64,000 nucleotides of DNA. Origin: JANXQG01 sp963824275 (GTDB lineage Bacteria > Planctomycetota > Planctomycetia > Pirellulales > Thermoguttaceae). Below, piece after piece: positions 45,302-54,555 of the stretch (position 1 is its first letter; the number at the start of each line of letters is the position of its first letter). Below the pieces are notes generated by a model. That model was not told the origin of the DNA, ran no database searches, and saw only the letters and a list, made by a program, of their open reading frames with translations. Where the stretch lies: the NCBI GenBank assembly GCA_963824275.1, contig CAWGOT010000014.1:62001-126000 (forward strand). The letters run 5' to 3'. The position numbers and the translations under genes are program-made.

Positions 45302-45970
45302 ATGAGCATAACCTCGTCGCCAGTGCGGTCCTTTAAGGTGGCCGTTGTTGACGACCATCCCATTGTACGGTGCGGGCTTGCGGAAGCGGTCTCTTGCGAG
45401 CCGGACCTTCAAATTTGTGCGGAGGCCTCCGGCATTGCGGAGGCCCTGCAGAAAATGGAGGGCACGTCTCCGGATGTCGTCGTCATCGACATTGTTTTGA
45501 ACGGGGAGGATGGAATCGAACTCATCGACTATGTCAAGTCGCGATTTTCCGCAGTCAAGGTCCTTGTCTACTCCGCCCACGACGAGGAGACATTTGCCGG
45601 ACGGGTCTTGCGGGCAGGCGCCGTGGGATTTGTCAACAAGCGCGAACCGATCGGCAAGGTTGTCGACGCCATCCGCCAGGTCCTCCGCGGCGAGGTTTAT
45701 CTCAGCCCCCAGATGACAAGCAACCTTTTGCATCGAGCGGCGATCGGCCAGACACTCGACTCCGATCCCGTGACGACTCTTTCCGACCGGGAATTACAGG
45801 TCTTCCACATGATTGGCGAGGGCTTCAGCACGGTTCAAATTGCCGAAAAGCTGCAGGTAAGCCCCAAGACGGTCGAATCGCACCGCAAGACGATCAAAGA
45901 CAAGCTTGACTTGCAAACCAGCGCCCAGTTGAGCCGTCGTGCGTTCCAGTGGGTCATGGAGAAACGTTGA
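45302..45970 (+). CDS. LuxR/NarL-family response regulator
   Basis: 222 residues, intact. Receiver: KVAVVDDHPIVRCGLAEAV, phosphoacceptor Asp in VVVIDIVLNGEDG, VLVYSAHDEE and FVNKREP. C-terminal LuxR-type helix-turn-helix: LSDRELQVFHMIGEGFSTVQ, then IAEKLQVSPKTVESHRKTIK. No kinase gene is adjacent, so its partner is one of the hybrid kinases or lies elsewhere. I chose the ATG at 45302; the open frame extends upstream but without family similarity. Followed at 46192 by a terminator. Confidence 0.85.
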   Translation: MSITSSPVRSFKVAVVDDHPIVRCGLAEAVSCEPDLQICAEASGIAEALQKMEGTSPDVVVIDIVLNGEDGIELIDYVKSRFSAVKVLVYSAHDEETFAGRVLRAGAVGFVNKREPIGKVVDAIRQVLRGEVYLSPQMTSNLLHRAAIGQTLDSDPVTTLSDRELQVFHMIGEGFSTVQIAEKLQVSPKTVESHRKTIKDKLDLQTSAQLSRRAFQWVMEKR

Positions 45971-45982
45971 GGGCCAAGTTAT

Positions 45983-46035
45983 TCTGGGCACCGTTGTCGG
46001 TGACCGTGACGCTCGTCACTTGGCCGTCAGGCCAA
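45983..46035 (+). pseudogene. 53-bp fragment of the treZ 5' region
   Basis: Matches 47586-47638 inside the second treZ at 48 of 53 positions by direct reading. It would encode WAPLSVTVTLVTWPSGQ, part of the CBM48 domain, but no start or rest of the gene is present. Confidence 0.6.
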
Positions 46036-46130
46036 GCTCGACCATCTCGGTTTTCATGACAGCCATGATCATTATTTTGGCAACGTCCGTTCTGTGCGAC
46101 TGTAAATGTCGCTTCGAAATTTCTTCACGC

Positions 46131-46192
46131 CGCGGACCGATCGGCCGATTTGGCGTCGGGAAAACCAGGCTGGCTGGCAAAGCACCAGGCAA
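46131..46192 (+). repeat. Distal block of the promoter-leader repeat, copy C
   Basis: CCGATC, GATTTGGCGTC, GGGAAAACCAGGCTGGC and GGCAAAGCACCAG match the distal parts of copies A and B. It lies about 135-195 bases upstream of the sigma-54 match at 46326 but in the opposite relative orientation to copies A and B. Confidence 0.55.
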
Positions 46193-46218
46193 CGGGACGG
46201 GGATTAGGTCCCGTTTTT
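46192..46218 (+). terminator. Intrinsic terminator after the LuxR-type regulator
   Basis: Stem ACGGGAC/GTCCCGT followed by TTTTTC, about 220 bases after the stop. Confidence 0.55.
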
Positions 46219-46325
46219 CAAATTGAATCGGATTCTGACGGGAGAGAGGGACGCCGGCACCCCCATGTGACGTTCCAACGGGCCGAGTTTCGGGTCGCAT
46301 GGGAGGTGCACGCGTCCCTTTCTCC

Positions 46326-46342
46326 GCGGCACACGATTTGCA
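46326..46342 (+). promoter_or_regulatory. Sigma-54 promoter match upstream of an aromatic-rich protein
   Basis: GCGGCACACGATTTGCA, GG-N10-GC exact, GGCAC and TTTGCA halves perfect, two deviations before GG. Predicted start near 46354. The rest of 45971-46441 contains only the fragment, repeat and terminator listed. Confidence 0.6.
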
Positions 46343-46441
46343 AAAGCACTTTCCAATGTTCGCGAGTGATGCACCCGTCAGGTAATCTCGCGTGGAATTC
46401 ACGGTCTATGCATTCTCAGAGTTTTGGAAAGGAGACGAATG

Positions 46442-47113
46442 ATGCGACGCTATTCGTTGATCGGAGCGATCGCTGTTACTTTCAGTCTGGCTGCCGCTCA
46501 GTCTTGGGGCCAGGAAATCAAGGGCCCGCAGGCCGGCGCGGTTCAGGGCACGGGACAAGCCGCTATGGGAGCGGAAAGGCCTGCGGCCGATGCAGCGGGT
46601 GAAACCGCGCGCCATGATGGCAACGGCCAGTCGCTTGCCGCGCCCGCGCTGCCGAACACTCCGGCGGGCATTTCCAACATCGGGGCTGACATCAAGCAAG
46701 GAAGTGATGCTCGGGCAAACATGGCCCCGACACTGAGCCCTCCGATGCCGCCCGATGCGAGAAATCCGGCCAACGTGACCGGCGACGGGGCACCCGCGCG
46801 CGGGTCGCCCGACCCGTGGCGCTACCGCTTTGAAAACGGGCGATGGTGGTACTGGACGCCGCAAAATCAGTGGATGTGGTACGGCGACAATGGTTGGGTC
46901 GCTTACGACACCGCCGTGCCCTACACGGCGGCCTATGGTGCCTACCCGGTTCCAGTTCCAGTTCCGAGCACCGGATTCTATTATCCCGGTTATTGGTACG
47001 GCGGGCGCTACTATTATCGCCCCGGCGTTTACGTCGAAGTGGGCGGCATGCGGGTCGGCGTTGGAGGCGGCGGTGGCGTCCGGGTCCGCGTGGGCGGATA
47101 CCGCTATCGATGA
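46442..47113 (+). CDS. Aromatic-rich exported protein
   Basis: 223 residues. Signal peptide at residues 1-23 (cleavage near SWGQ), a long Ala/Pro/Asn linker, then WRYRFENGRWWYWTPQNQWM, and a Tyr/Pro/Gly-rich region ending in GGGGGVRVRVGGYRYR. Paralogue of the lipoprotein at 27997-28578: same WRYxxxNxRWWYxxPxNxWMWY block and Tyr-rich tail. No enzyme family recognised; the composition suggests an envelope or surface role. I chose the ATG at 46442 (seven bases after AAGGAG); the adjacent ATG at 46439 is equally possible. Confidence 0.7.
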   Translation: MRRYSLIGAIAVTFSLAAAQSWGQEIKGPQAGAVQGTGQAAMGAERPAADAAGETARHDGNGQSLAAPALPNTPAGISNIGADIKQGSDARANMAPTLSPPMPPDARNPANVTGDGAPARGSPDPWRYRFENGRWWYWTPQNQWMWYGDNGWVAYDTAVPYTAAYGAYPVPVPVPSTGFYYPGYWYGGRYYYRPGVYVEVGGMRVGVGGGGGVRVRVGGYRYR

Positions 47114-47515
47114 TAACCTGCTTGCCATGGCAATTCCCGTCGGCGTCTCGATTCGACGGTAGGCGTCGATTGCGATAGTGGCCCTCGCTCCCCTTCCAGT
47201 GCAGTTGAGGGCCATCGGGCCGGGGCGAAAGCGCACGAGGTTATCTGTCAGACGATCAGCGAGCACAACGTGCAGTTGAGGGCCACCGGGCCGGGGCAAA
47301 AGCGCCCCGGCCCTCCTTTGTAGGTGCCTTGACGGACCCCATTGGCCGGACAATACTTGCAATATCCATCGCGAATCGGAAATTACTCCGGCACGTACTG
47401 CCGTCGTTGGACTCTTCCGGGTTCGGCGAAGTGCACCCTACTACCTGATGTTTTGCAGCCAAAACCGGAAGAGCCCGCCTTTGGCCCGACCCGCGCAACG
47501 CAAAGGGGAAAAGCA
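47114..47515. other. Gene-free interval with a 36-bp direct repeat
   Basis: Two near-identical 36-base units (GTGCAGTTGAGGGCCA, then CGGGCCGGGGC) at 47199-47234 and 47270-47305, 71 bases apart. The second runs into the hairpin at 47288-47313. No sigma-54 site with correct spacing before treZ. Confidence 0.5.
47288..47313 (+). terminator. Terminator-like hairpin
   Basis: GGGCCGGGGC-AAAAGC-GCCCCGGCCC, followed by TCCTTTG. It could end the aromatic-rich protein transcript. Confidence 0.5.
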
Positions 47516-49531
47516 GTGCAGCAGGATACCCCCCATCCTCCGCAAGGCGCGTTGCGGCAAGCCGACGGAAGCGTCGTCTGGCGCGTCTGGGCGCCGTTGT
47601 CCGCGACCGTGACGCTCGTCACCTGGCCCTCAGGCCAACGGCGGGAAACGGTCATGACGCGGGGGCGCCCGCTTGCGGGTCACGGCGGCTACTTCACCCA
47701 TCGGCAATCGCAGGCGAACGATGGCTTGCGGTACGCATTCCAACTGGCCGACGGCCGCGAGTATCCCGATCCCGCCTCGCGCTGGCAGCCCGAGGGCGTG
47801 CATCGCAGCTCGGCCCTCTTCTCTCCGCAGTCGTACGCCTGGTCGGACGGCGACTGGCGCGGCATCGCCCGCGACGACCTGGTCATCTACGAATTGCACG
47901 TCGGGACCTTCACGCCCGAGGGCACGTTCGACGCCATCGTTCCCCGCTTGCCGCAATTGGCCTCGCTGGGGATTACGGCGGTCGAGTTGATGCCCGTGGC
48001 GCAGTTTCCCGGCGACCGCAATTGGGGTTACGACGCCGCCTGTCCTTATGCCGTGCAGAACAGCTATGGCGGGCCGCGGGAACTGCAACGTTTGATCGAT
48101 GCAGCCCATCAGGTCGGACTCGCCGTCATCCTGGACGTCGTCTACAACCATCTCGGCCCCGAAGGCAATTACCTCGGCGCAGTTCGGACCCTATTTCACC
48201 GATCGCTATTCCACGCCATGGGGAACGGCCGTCAATTACGACGGACCGGACAGTGATGCCGTGCGGCAGTTCGTCGTCGACAACGCCTGCGCGTGGGTCC
48301 GCGATTTCCACGCCGACGGCCTGCGGCTGGATGCGGTGCATGCCATTTTCGACCTCAGCCCTCGGCACATCCTGGAGGAAATTCAAGCTGCGGTGCGGCG
48401 GGAATCCTCCCTCGCTGAGCGACATCTTCATGTCATCGCCGAGAGCAATGCCAACGACGTCCGCCTGGTCCGTTCGCAATATCGCGGCGGCTACGGCCTG
48501 GACGGCGTCTGGAGCGACGATTTCCACCACGCCCTCCACGCCCTGCTGACCGGCGAGCGCGACGGCTACTACGTCGATTTCGGCGAGCCCTGGCAGGCGG
48601 CCAAGGCATTCAACGACGTATTTGTGAACGACGGTTGTTACAGTCGATGGTATCGCCGCCGTCACGGCGGCCGTGCGGGCGGATTGGACCGCACGCGCTT
48701 CGTGGTCTGCATCCAGAACCACGATCAGGTGGGAAACCGCCCGCGGGGTGATCGCTTAGGCCTGCTGATTCCCCCGGCCGCGCAGCGGCTAGCGTGCGGT
48801 TTGCTGTTGCTCTCGCCGTGCCTGCCGCTGTTGTTCATGGGCGAGGAATACGGCGAAGAGAGGCCGTTTCCTTTTTTCTGCTCGTTTGGCGATCCGGTCG
48901 TCGTCGAAGGCGTGCAGCGGGGCCGTCGCCGCGAGTTCGCCGAGCGCGTCTCCTTGCGCAACCGGATCGACCGCCCGCGTTTGACGACGGGTCAATTCAC
49001 ACCAACCCGAAGCGTAAGCGAGGCAGCGACTCAGACTCCTCGCTGACGCTTCGGGTTAGTGTTCGTGGCGACCGCGAGCAGGACATTCCCGACCCCCAGG
49101 ACCCAAGAACCTTCGCCGCGGCCAAGCTCGCGTGGGAATGGCCGGAAGGTTCGCTGCAGGCGAAACTGCGGCAACTGTATCAAGATTTATTGGCGGCCCG
49201 CCGTCGCTGGCCGGCGTTGCGCGATCGGCGGCAGACCGAGGCCCGCCTTCTGAACGTGTCAGGAGAGAAGACTCCGGCCTTGTTGCTGCTCCGGCGCGGC
49301 AGAGACGCAGGGCTGCTGGCGGTGGCAAACCTTACACCGTGCAACGTGTCGTTCCCGGAATTCGACGGTCGGGAACTCCTGCTGAGCACGGAAGACGCAC
49401 GCTATGGAGGATGCCGCAAGTTACTCCCCTCTCCCGCTGGGGGAGGGGCAGGGGGTGAGGGCGAGGGGACTTTTCAACCGATTCTCCCTTACGAACTGCT
49501 GGTCTTTAGCGGACCCGGAGGACGATCATGA
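47516..49531 (+). CDS. treZ: Malto-oligosyltrehalose trehalohydrolase (second copy), frameshifted
   Basis: About 670 residues. CBM48 start (VVWRVWAPLSATVTLVTWPS); barrel with YELHVGTFTPEGTF, VILDVVYNHLGPEG, nucleophile Asp in ADGLRLDAVHAIFD, acid/base Glu in LHVIAESNANDVRLV and IQNHDQVGNRPRGDR. A shift near 48180 falls just after GNYLG. A second change of frame near 49000 coincides with an inserted palindromic repeat (49004-49057) encoding NPKRKRGSDSDSSLTLRVSV; a third low-complexity insert (49421-49470) lies near the C-terminus. GTG start at 47516 follows AAAGGGG. Stop overlaps treY as ATGA. Confidence 0.82.
49004..49057. repeat. Palindromic 'NPKRKRG' repeat inserted in treZ
   Basis: Arms AACCCGAAGCGTAAGCGAGG (49004-49023) and CCTCGCTGACGCTTCGGGTT (49038-49057), 19 of 20 paired. 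Read in one frame it gives NPKRKRGSDSDSSLTLRVSV, in another TPTRSVSEAATQTPR. Such peptides are, from memory, frequent in planctomycete predicted proteins. Confidence 0.75.
49421..49470. repeat. G-rich palindromic insert near the treZ 3' end
   Basis: CTCCCCTCTCCCGCTGGGGG, then AGGGGCAGGGGGTGAGGGCGAGGGGA. It encodes LLPSPAGGGAGGEGEG between the last beta-strand stretch and the end of TreZ, where the family normally has no such segment. Confidence 0.5.
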
Positions 49532-52500
49532 GCGATCTCGAGTCTTGGGCACAGTGGCTTGCGCAGTCCGTTGCCGAAACGGTCGCCCGCCGCCGTTGTC
49601 GCGTGTCGGCGAGCTACCGCCTGCAGTTCGAGCACGGTACGATGACCTTCCGCGATGCGGCCGGCATCGTGCCCTACCTGGACGAACTCGGCATCAGCCA
49701 CCTCTATGCCTCGCCTTACCTCAAAGCCCGCATGGGAAGCCCGCACGGATATGCCATCGTTGACTATGCCCGTCTGAATGACGAGTTGGGCAGCGAGACC
49801 GATTATCGGGCGATGGTTGATGCCCTGCAGGGCCGCGCCATGGGCCAGATCCTGGACATCGTGCCCAACCACATGAGTGCCACGCCTGCCGAAAACGCCT
49901 GGTGGAACGACGTGCTGGAGAACGGCCCCGCCTCGCCGCACGCAGCCTACTTCGACATCGATTGGCGGCCCGTCCAGGCGGAACTGCGGAACCGAATCCT
50001 CTTGCCCATCCTGGGTGATCAGTATGGACAGGTCCTGGAATCGGGCGAACTGAAACTGGAGTATCGAGCGGGGGCCTTTTCCCTGCGCTACTTCCAGACG
50101 CTCCTGCCGATCGAGCCGCGGACCTGCCGCACCATTCTGACCCGCCGCTTGGACGTCTCTGAAAGAAGCTCAGCCGCCGGACTCCGCAGACGTCCGCGAA
50201 CTGGAGAGCATCGTCACCGCCCTGGAACACCTGCCCGAAGCGACGGATACCGATCCCCAGCGGATCGCCGAACGGCAGCGCGAGAAGGAGGTCGTCAAGG
50301 GCCGGCTCTGTGCGCTCGACGGATCGCGCGGCGGCGGTCGCCGAGTTCATCGCTCGCAACCTGCAGGAGCTCAACGGCACGCCCGACGACCCGCACAGTT
50401 TCGACGGCCTCGACGCCTTCCTCGACGCCCAGGTCTATCGGCTCTCGCACTGGAAGGCCGCCGCCGATGAGATCAATTATCGCCGCTTCTTCGATATCAA
50501 CGAGTTGGCGGCCGTGTGCATGGAAAGTCCCCAGGTCTTTGCGGAGAGTCACGGCCTGGTCTTCGAACTGCTGGTCCACGGCGACGTCAGCGGACTCCGC
50601 GTCGATCATATCGACGGCCTGTACGATCCGGCGGAATACCTGCGGCGCTTGCAGCGGGGCTACTTGGTGGCGCTGGGCAAAGACCTTCACCAGCGGGCGG
50701 CCGCCGCGCGGTCCGTGAGCACGGGGACACGGGGAGACGGGGTCACGGGGACGCGGGGACACGGGGACGCGGGGACGCTGGTCCCGCCGCTCGGCGTCTC
50801 CGCGTCTCCCCTCACCGCGTCTCAGCATCCGGCGCCGCCGGGCCCACCTCCGCCGTGGAGCGACATCGAGCCCGCCTTCCTGCCGGCCGTGACGGAAATG
50901 ACCTGTACCCAGCGCGCCGCGCTGCCGCTCTACGTGGTCGTGGAAAAGATCCTTGGCGCAGACGAAGCCCTGCCGGAAGACTGGCTCCTGGCGGGCACCA
51001 CGGGTTACGACTTTTTGAACTCCGTGGCCGGGTTGTTCGTCGATCCGTCCAGCCTGACCGAACTGTCCAAAATCTATGGCCGCTTTATCGACGAGCGGCT
51101 CGATTTCCGCGAAGTGGCACAGCAGTCGAAGCGGCAGATCTTCCGTGCCTCGATGTCCAGCGAGTTGCAATTACTCGCGCACCGCCTGAATCGCATTTCC
51201 CAGCGCCACCGCCGGTCGCGGGATTTCACGCTCAATACTCTGCGGACCGCACTCCGCGAAATCCTCGTCTGTTTTTCCGTCTACCGCACCTACATTCGCG
51301 AGGGCTACGTCTTGGAGCGCGACCGGCAGGCGGTCTGCCGCGCCGCGGCGCAGGCCAAGCGGCGTAATCCCGCTACGGATGCCGACGCCTTCGATTTCAT
51401 TCGCGACGTGCTCCTGCTGGAGCGCCCGCCCGATCTGAACGAGGCCGGCCGCCGCGAGCGGGAACTGTTCGTGGGGCGCGTGCAGCAAGTCACCAGCCCC
51501 GTGACGGCCAAGGGCATCGAGGATACGGCCTTCTATCGCGTCTTCCCCTTGGCGTCGTTGAACGAAGTGGGGAGCAGTCCCCTCCGCGGCGCCGTGCGAA
51601 TCGAGGACTTTCACCGGCATAATCTCGCCCGGCAGGCCGCCTGGCCGCAGTCGCTGATCGCAACCACCACGCACGACACCAAGCGCAGCGAAGACGCCCG
51701 CGCGGATCAGCGTGCTTTCAGAAATCCCCCATCTCTGGCGCAAAGCGGTGAATCGCTGGGCCCGTTTGAACCGCCGGCATCACCGTGAGGTGGCCGGGCA
51801 ACCGGCCCCCAGCCGCAACGACGAGTATCACTTCTACCAGAGCCTGGTGGGTGTCTGGCCGCTGGCGCCGATGGAGGGCAAGGGCCTCCGCGCGCTGGCC
51901 GCCCGCATGGCGGCGTATATGGAAAAGGCCACCCACGAGGCCAAGGTCCACACGAGTTGGATCAATCCCGACGCGGAATATGACGCCGCGGTCCGCGAGT
52001 TCGTCGCCGCCGTGCTCGACGACCGTCCCCGCAATCGATTCCTGGCGGAAGTTCGCCGCTTTCACGAGCAGGTCGTGAATTGGGGGCTTTACGGCGCGTT
52101 GTCGCAAACCCTCTTGAAGCTGACCGCGCCGGGCGTGCCGGACATTTACCAGGGCCAGGAGTTGTGGGATTTCAGCCTCGTCGATCCGGACAGCCGGCGG
52201 CCGGTCGATTTCGCCCTCCGCGGAAAGATGCTCGCGCAACTCCGCAAGGACGCCGGCCGCAATGATCGTTCGTTGCTCGCCCTTGCCCGCCGGCTTGCGC
52301 AGGACCCCCGCGACCCGCGAATCAAGCTTTTCGTCACGTGGCGGGTGCTCCAGTGGCGTCGTCAGCATGCCGATCTCTTCCGACTGGGAGAGTACACTCC
52401 TTTGGACGTCAGCGGCCCGCAGGCCAGGCATGTGTGTGCCTTCGCACGGGAGTTCGCGTCACCCGCGGCAGGCCCAACGACGGCCGTCGTGATCGCGCCC

Positions 52501-52735
52501 TGCCTGGTTGCGGAGTTGACGCGGTCGAGCGCCGACTCCCTGGCGACCCCGCCGCCGATCGGCCCTGCGGTCTGGGCGGACACTTATGTCACCGTGGGAA
52601 ACGCGATTTCTGGGCACCCCCGCGGGTCCGCTGAGGAACCTGTTCACGGGACAAGTATTGCCGCTGGAGAATTCCCGCCTGCCAGTGGCCGTCGCTCTGG
52701 CGGATTTTCCAGTGGCATTGCTGGCGAATCTGTAG
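49528..52735 (+). CDS. treY: Malto-oligosyltrehalose synthase TreY (GH13), frameshifted
   Basis: About 1,068 residues. TreY turns the reducing end of a maltodextrin into a trehalosyl unit for TreZ. Motifs: VSASYRLQFEHGTMTFRDA, SPHGYAIVDYARLNDELG, ILDIVPNHMS, nucleophile Asp in VSGLRVDHIDGLYDPAEYL, acid/base Glu in LYVVVEKILGADEALPEDW, AGTTGYDFLN, TTTHDTKRSEDARAR. Shifts near 50157, 50310, 51700 and 52610; after the last, the C-terminus LRNLFTGQVLPLENSRLPVA ends at a TAG at 52733-52735. A tandem repeat (50715-50830) adds about 40 unusual residues after LGKDLHQRAAA. Coupled to treZ by ATGA. Confidence 0.88.
50715..50830. repeat. Tandem GGGGACRC repeat inserted in treY
   Basis: Units of GGGGACAC/GGGGACGC and a closing CCGCGTCTCCCCTCACCGCG inverted arm. 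Reads through in frame as TGTRGDGVTGTRGHGDAGT. Absent from the family consensus at this position as I recall it. Confidence 0.6.
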
Positions 52736-52746
52736 CGGACATTTGC

Positions 52747-53118
52747 ATGGCACGGAGCACCGCGCTGACCGACCTTTCCGAGCGCATCCGGTCCGAGGCG
52801 GCCCTGCGCGACAGCGAAGCCCGGCATCGGGCCATTCTCGACGCCACGATCGACGGCATCATCACCATCGACGCGCGGGGGATGATCGAATCGGCCAATC
52901 CGGCCGCCGAACGCCTGTGCGGCTACACCCAAGCGGACGTTCCATTTTACGGTCAAGCTCGCTACGGCCAGCAAAGCACGCAGGAGGTCGTCCGCTGCCT
53001 GTCCGAATACCTGCAATCGGCACGTACGTTCGAGCCCGTGCCGGCCAAGACTGGTTGCAGGCGATTAAGCGTTGTATCGGTGGTCAGCGATCCCGACAAA
53101 CGCTGCCCAATTCACTGA
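52747..53118 (+). pseudogene. Truncated PAS-domain fragment
   Basis: 123 residues from the ATG at 52747, 11 bases after treY. Residues 20-62 are a PAS start: LRDSEARHRAILDATIDGII, then TIDARGMIESANPAAERLCGY. After GYTQADVP the sequence stops resembling PAS, and no kinase domains follow. It is probably the broken 5' end of a sensor kinase gene, or a frameshifted PAS protein. Confidence 0.55.
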
Positions 53119-53239
53119 TTCGCCGGTCCCAATCGACGGCCGCAGACCTTGACCGGATCATTCGCCAGACCTACTATTCCAACATTCCGAATTAACAAAC
53201 AATTGTATTTGGCATGACCGATCGACAAAAACAAGAGCA

Positions 53240-54555
53240 ATGCCGAGAGTAATGACCCGTATGCCGCGAGCGAACCGGATCGACAAGACGCGTGGTTGCA
53301 GCTTTCTCATCCTAAGCCTGTCGATGATGACCGGCCTGGGAGGATGCAATCAAGGTTCACCTCCCGCAGTTCCGCCGCCGCTGGAGGCCAGCGTGGCTCA
53401 CCCGCTTGAGCGAGACGTTGTCGAGTGGGACGTTTACACAGGACACCTCGAGGCCCCGCAAGTGGCGAATGTGGCGGCGCGAGTCAGCGGTCTGATCGTC
53501 GAGATGCCCTTTGAAGAAGGCGCAATCGTGAAGCGCGGGGACGTGCTGGCGGTGATCGATGACCGGCCCTTCAAGGCCGATCTGGATCTCAAGCAGGCCG
53601 ACCAGCAAAAGGCCGAATCCGCGCTGGCCCTCGCGAACATCACCTTCGATCGCACGGCGACCTTGCGGAAAACGAATGCCGTCTCGCAGCAGGATTTCGA
53701 CAACGCCAAGGCGGCCTGCGAGCAGGCTGCGGCGGTCGTGGCCGGCGCGAAGGCCGCGGTGGAATCGGCGCGACTGAACCTGGAATGGTGCCGCGTGCTG
53801 TCGCCGATCGATGGACGCGTCAGCTACAAGAAGGTGACGGTCGGCAATCTTGTCAACGGCGGCGCGGGCCAGGCGGCGCTGCTCACTACGGTCGAATCGG
53901 TCTCGCCGGTCTTTTGCTACGTCAACGTCGACGAAAACTCGGTGCTGAAGTATCAGACGCTGGCCGAGGAGCGGAAGCTGCTCAGCGCTCGCGACGGAAA
54001 GGTGCCATGCTACGTCGAACTGGGAAATGAATCCGGCTTTCCGCACCAAGGCGCGATCGACTTCGAGGACAACCACGTCGATCCGGCGACGGGCACGATG
54101 CGCGTCCGCGGCGTTCTGCCAAACCAATCGGGCCGGCTCATCCCGGGCCTCTTCGCCCGCATGCGAGTGCCGGGCAGCGGGCGCTATCGCGCCTGTTGGT
54201 GCCCGACGCGGCGATCGGCAACGATCAGAGTCAGCATACCGTCCTGGTCGTGGACAAGGATCATAAGGTACAGGTTCGGCCCGTGCAACTGGGCGCACTG
54301 TTCGGCGATTTGCGGGCGATCGTTTCCGGCATCAGCGCGGACGATCTTGTCGTGACCAACGGCCAGATGCACGCCCGCCCCGGCTCGATCGTGACGCCGA
54401 CCGAAGTGCCGATCCCGGAGAAAGGGGCGTTTTCCGATCCGGCAGCGGCCGTTGCCCGCACGGACCCGCAGCGCGATGCCGGCCGTTCCCAGTCCGCGGC
54501 CGGCGGACTCTTGCATTCCTCGCCTGCCGCAGAGCCGGCCAGCGGGGTGCGTTGA
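53240..54555 (+). CDS. RND efflux membrane-fusion lipoprotein, frameshifted
   Basis: About 438 residues. Lipobox TGLGGC near residue 36, so anchored in the inner membrane and periplasmic. Family blocks: VAARVSGLIVEMPFEEGAIV, KRGDVLAVIDDRPFKADLDL, a coiled-coil hairpin (AESALALANITFDRTATLRK), NLEWCRVLSPIDGRVSYKKV, GNLVNGG and DPATGTMRVRGVLPN. A shift near 54195 separates LVPDAAIGNDQSQHTVLVVD and the acidic C-terminus. It bridges the RND pump encoded next (TGATG overlap) and an outer-membrane factor not present here. Start uncertain: ATGs at 53240, 53252 and 53261. Confidence 0.85.

Noticed and set aside
47342..47515. N-terminal extension of the second TreZ
   Set aside because: The extension has no family similarity; the GTG at 47516 has a strong ribosome site and gives the normal TreZ start.
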